DNA from: DAOMOP01 sp035444405
Lineage (GTDB): Bacteria > Pseudomonadota > Gammaproteobacteria > Burkholderiales > Rhodocyclaceae
Length of the DNA stretch: 8,010 bases
NCBI GenBank assembly: GCA_035444405.1
Contig: DAOMOP010000183.1
Span: 1 to 8,010 of the forward strand
Reading direction: 5' to 3'
The notes under the pieces were generated by a model. The model was not told the DNA's origin. It saw nothing but the letters and a program-made list of their open reading frames with translations, and did no database searches. Both the position numbers and the translations under genes were made by a program. Below are positions 5,821-8,010 of this stretch, one piece after another. Numbering within the stretch: the first letter of the stretch is position 1; the number at the start of each line of letters is the position of its first letter.

Positions 5821-5873
5821 CGCGTGAGGCTTTCGCGGCCCCGCCATGACCTTGCGGGCCTCGCGCCGCCGGT

Positions 5874-5900
5874 CAGGCCGCCGGGAGGCCGTGCGGCCTG
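5874..5900. repeat. Inverted repeat upstream of accA
   Basis: CAGGCCGC (5874-5881) and GCGGCCTG (5893-5900) form a perfect 8-bp stem with an 11-nt loop. It lies between the yccA terminator and the presumed accA -10, so it would be outside the accA mRNA if that promoter is correct. It could be a regulator site or a chance GC palindrome. The rest of 5821-5958 shows nothing I recognise. Confidence 0.3.
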
Positions 5901-5958
5901 TCGTCGCGATGGCCGATGCACGCCCGGGGCGATGCTGCGCCGCGTCGCGCGGAGCGGG

Positions 5959-5964
5959 TACAAT
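5959..5964 (+). promoter_or_regulatory. Candidate -10 element of accA
   Basis: TACAAT, five of six matches to the sigma-70 -10, lies 29 nt before the accA ATG and would start transcription near 5971. No convincing -35 is found 16-18 nt upstream. Support is from position and base composition only. Confidence 0.4.
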
Positions 5965-5993
5965 GGCGGACTTTGATGCACGGAATGGGGCAG

Positions 5994-6962
5994 ATGAAAA
6001 CCAGTTTTCTGGATTTCGAACAACCGATCGCCGATCTCGAAGCGAAGATCGAGCAGTTGCGCTTCGTGCAGGACGACCCCGCAGTCGACATCTCCGGCGA
6101 GATCGCGCGGCTCGAGAGCAAGAGCCAGTCGCTGACCAAGGACTTGTACGCGAAGCTCACGCCGTGGCAGATCGCGCAGGTCGCGCGCCACCCGCAACGT
6201 CCGTACACGCTCGACTACGTCCGCGACGTGTTCACCGACTTCGAGGAGCTGCACGGCGACCGCGCGTTCGCCGACGACAAGGCGATCGTCGGCGGGCTCG
6301 CGCGTTTCAACGGGCAGAGCTGCGTCGTGATCGGCCACCAGAAGGGGCGCGATACCAAGGAGAAGATCCTGCGCAACTTCGGCATGCCGCGCCCGGAGGG
6401 TTACCGCAAGGCATTGCGGCTGATGCGCACGGCCGAGAGGTTCGGCCTGCCGGTGTTCACCTTCGTCGACACGCCCGGCGCCTATCCCGGCATCGGCGCC
6501 GAGGAGCGCGGCCAGTCCGAGGCGATCGGCCACAACCTCTACGTGATGGCCGAGCTCAAGGTGCCGATCATCGCGACGGTGATCGGTGAGGGCGGTTCGG
6601 GCGGCGCACTGGCGATCGCGGTCGCCGACCAGGTGCTGATGCTGCAGTACGCGACCTATTCGGTGATCTCGCCCGAGGGCTGTGCGTCGATTCTGTGGAA
6701 GAGTGCCGAAAAGGCTTCGCTCGCGGCCGAGGCGATGGGCATCACCGCCGCGCGCCTGAAATCGCTCGGCCTGATCGACCAGGTCGTCAACGAGCCGATC
6801 GGCGGCGCACACCGCGATCATAGCGCCATGGCACAGAACCTCAAGCGGGCGCTGCAGGACGCGCTGCGCCAGGTGGCCGATCTGTCTCCCGCCGAACTCG
6901 TCGACAAACGCTTCGAGCGCATGATGAGTTATGGCAAGTTCAAGGAACAGGAAGCCGCCTGA
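5994..6962 (+). CDS. accA: Acetyl-CoA carboxylase carboxyltransferase subunit alpha
   Basis: AccA forms, with AccD, the carboxyltransferase half of cytoplasmic acetyl-CoA carboxylase. It moves CO2 from carboxybiotin on AccB to acetyl-CoA to give malonyl-CoA, the first committed step of fatty-acid synthesis. The product has 322 residues, close to the E. coli 319. The N-terminus (FLDFEQPIADLEAKIEQLR, 5-23) is the usual helical region. The crotonase-fold core follows, with FEELHGDRAFADDKAIVGG (83-101), IGHQKGRDTKEK (113-124), FVDTPGAYPGIGAEERGQSE (157-176) and GEGGSGGALA (198-207), the last holding glycines expected to shape the oxyanion hole. VISPEGCASILWK (224-236) is also conserved. Three in-frame ATGs lie 9 nt apart (5976, 5985, 5994); the last is chosen because homologues begin MKTxFLDFEQP and GGAA lies 8 nt before it. 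The gene follows the yccA terminator and overlaps tilS. Confidence 0.97.
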   Translation: MKTSFLDFEQPIADLEAKIEQLRFVQDDPAVDISGEIARLESKSQSLTKDLYAKLTPWQIAQVARHPQRPYTLDYVRDVFTDFEELHGDRAFADDKAIVGGLARFNGQSCVVIGHQKGRDTKEKILRNFGMPRPEGYRKALRLMRTAERFGLPVFTFVDTPGAYPGIGAEERGQSEAIGHNLYVMAELKVPIIATVIGEGGSGGALAIAVADQVLMLQYATYSVISPEGCASILWKSAEKASLAAEAMGITAARLKSLGLIDQVVNEPIGGAHRDHSAMAQNLKRALQDALRQVADLSPAELVDKRFERMMSYGKFKEQEAA

Positions 6963-8010
6963 GCGCGATGTGACGGCGGTGGTCGCGGCGGTGCTGGCGT
7001 CGGCCGCGGTCGGTGCGGGCGCCCGCCTGTGCGTCGCGCTGAGTGGCGGCGTCGATTCGGTCGTGCTGCTGCACGCGCTGGCGACCTTGCGCGCGCGCTT
7101 CGGCTACGCGCTGACGGCGGCGCACGTGCATCACGGTCTGAGCCCGCATGCCGAGCATTGGCGCGCGTTCTGCAGCGACCTGTGCGCGGCGCTGGCGGTC
7201 GATTTGCACACCTTCACCGTCACGGTGCGCGCCGATGATCCGGCCGGCCTCGAGGCCGCGGCACGGCGCGAGCGTCATCGCGCGCTTTCACGCGTGGGGG
7301 GCGACTGGCTGGTGTTCGGGCATCACCAGGACGACCAGGCCGAGACGGTGCTGTTTCGCCTGTTGCGCGGCACCGGGGTGCGCGGAGCCGGCGCGATGGC
7401 CGCAATCGAGCCTGGAACCCCCGGGCGGCTGCGTCCGTTGCTGGCGCTGCGGCGCGCCGAGCTCCTCGCCCATGCGCGCGCGCTGGGTCTGGCGTGGGCC
7501 GAGGACGAGAGCAACGCCGACCATCGGTTCACGCGCAATCGTCTGCGCCACGAGGTGCTGCCGGTGCTCGAGGCGGTGTTTCCGTCGGCGGTGCCGGCGC
7601 TGGCGCGCGCGGCCGAACATTTTCGCGAGGCCGATGCATTGCTCACCGAGATCGCCGAGCGCGATGCGCATTGGTGCGGCGACGACCCGCTCGATCTGGC
7701 CCGCGTGCTGGCGCTGTCCGACGCGCGCATCCGCAACCTGCTGCGCTGGCGCATCCGCGGCATGGGCGTGGATGCGCCGCCGCGAGCGCGTCTCGGCGAG
7801 GCGCTGCGCCAGCTGCGCGCGAGCGGTGGCGCGCCGCTGCAACTGCCCCTCGGTCGGCTGGCGTGCTGCGCCTACCGCGGTGCGCTGTGGCTGGAAGAGG
7901 TCGCCGGTGACGCGCCGGCGTCGGTCCGCTGGCGCGGCGAGCGCGCGCTGGCGTGGGGGGCGGGCCGCGTCGAGTTCGAGCCGGTGCAGGGCGCCGGCCT
8001 CGCCGCGGCG
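6931..8010 (+). CDS. tilS: tRNA(Ile)-lysidine synthetase (partial, C-terminus missing)
   Basis: TilS attaches lysine to C34 of the CAU-anticodon isoleucine tRNA using ATP, so that the tRNA is charged with isoleucine and reads AUA. The frame is open to the right edge, giving 360 residues of a protein usually about 430-460 long. The N-terminal PP-loop ATPase is clear: ALSGGVDS with SGGVDS at 38-43, HVHHGL at 65-70, and GHHQDDQAETVLFRLLRGTG from 130. EDESNADHRFTRNRLR (191-206), a typical TilS stretch, follows, then a helical middle domain and the beginning of the C-terminal region. The start is uncertain. ATG at 6931 overlaps accA by 32 nt and gives MASSRNRKPP; GTG at 6970 lies 7 nt after accA and gives a 13-residue shorter protein. 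Neither has a good ribosome site. I prefer the ATG slightly. Overlap or near-contact with accA indicates co-transcription and coupled translation. Confidence 0.93.
   Translation, partial: MASSRNRKPPERDVTAVVAAVLASAAVGAGARLCVALSGGVDSVVLLHALATLRARFGYALTAAHVHHGLSPHAEHWRAFCSDLCAALAVDLHTFTVTVRADDPAGLEAAARRERHRALSRVGGDWLVFGHHQDDQAETVLFRLLRGTGVRGAGAMAAIEPGTPGRLRPLLALRRAELLAHARALGLAWAEDESNADHRFTRNRLRHEVLPVLEAVFPSAVPALARAAEHFREADALLTEIAERDAHWCGDDPLDLARVLALSDARIRNLLRWRIRGMGVDAPPRARLGEALRQLRASGGAPLQLPLGRLACCAYRGALWLEEVAGDAPASVRWRGERALAWGAGRVEFEPVQGAGLAAA

Noticed and set aside
4941..6821. A 626-codon minus-strand open frame opposite yccA and accA
   Set aside because: It is antisense to two clearly identified genes and their terminator. 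Its translation is rich in Arg, Gln and His with no fold-like pattern. Long antisense frames are common in GC-rich DNA.

Overview
The window is a GC-rich piece of a bacterial chromosome. Gene content and order (queA-tgt-yajC-secD on one strand, accA-tilS on the other) and the protein sequences point to a betaproteobacterium, probably of the Rhodocyclales (Azoarcus/Thauera-like). That placement is inferred from general resemblance, not from a search. All genes look intact except secD and tilS, which run off the two ends. There is no phage, transposon, CRISPR array, toxin-antitoxin pair or defence gene.

Layout. The minus strand from about 3656 down to 1 carries queA, tgt, yajC and the first half of secD. 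queA and tgt overlap by 11 nt and encode two enzymes of the queuosine tRNA-modification pathway. yajC and secD encode parts of the SecDF-YajC accessory complex of the Sec translocon, and an extended -10 promoter just upstream of yajC probably gives them their own transcript. Divergent from queA is tRNA-Leu(CAA) at 3704-3790 with an encoded CCA end. A convergent minus-strand gene follows, a LysR-family regulator closely resembling NhaR (3967-4872). It is divergent from a plus-strand BI-1/YccA-family seven-helix membrane protein (5079-5744), which ends at a clear intrinsic terminator. Then come accA (acetyl-CoA carboxylase carboxyltransferase alpha subunit) and, overlapping its end, tilS (tRNA-Ile lysidine synthetase, cut by the right edge).

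How the genes work together. Most are housekeeping functions: tRNA modification (QueA, Tgt, TilS), a tRNA, protein export (YajC, SecD), membrane-protein quality control (YccA, an FtsH modulator in E. coli) and fatty-acid synthesis (AccA). The least predictable part is the nhaR-like/yccA pair. The two genes share a 206-bp divergent control region with an AT-rich patch and a perfect 8-bp inverted repeat, and no nhaA antiporter gene is visible.

I found no convincing previously undescribed system. The points most worth a second look are the nhaR/yccA control region, the shared -10 region between queA and tRNA-Leu, and the residues replacing the BI-1 di-aspartyl pair in the YccA-like protein.
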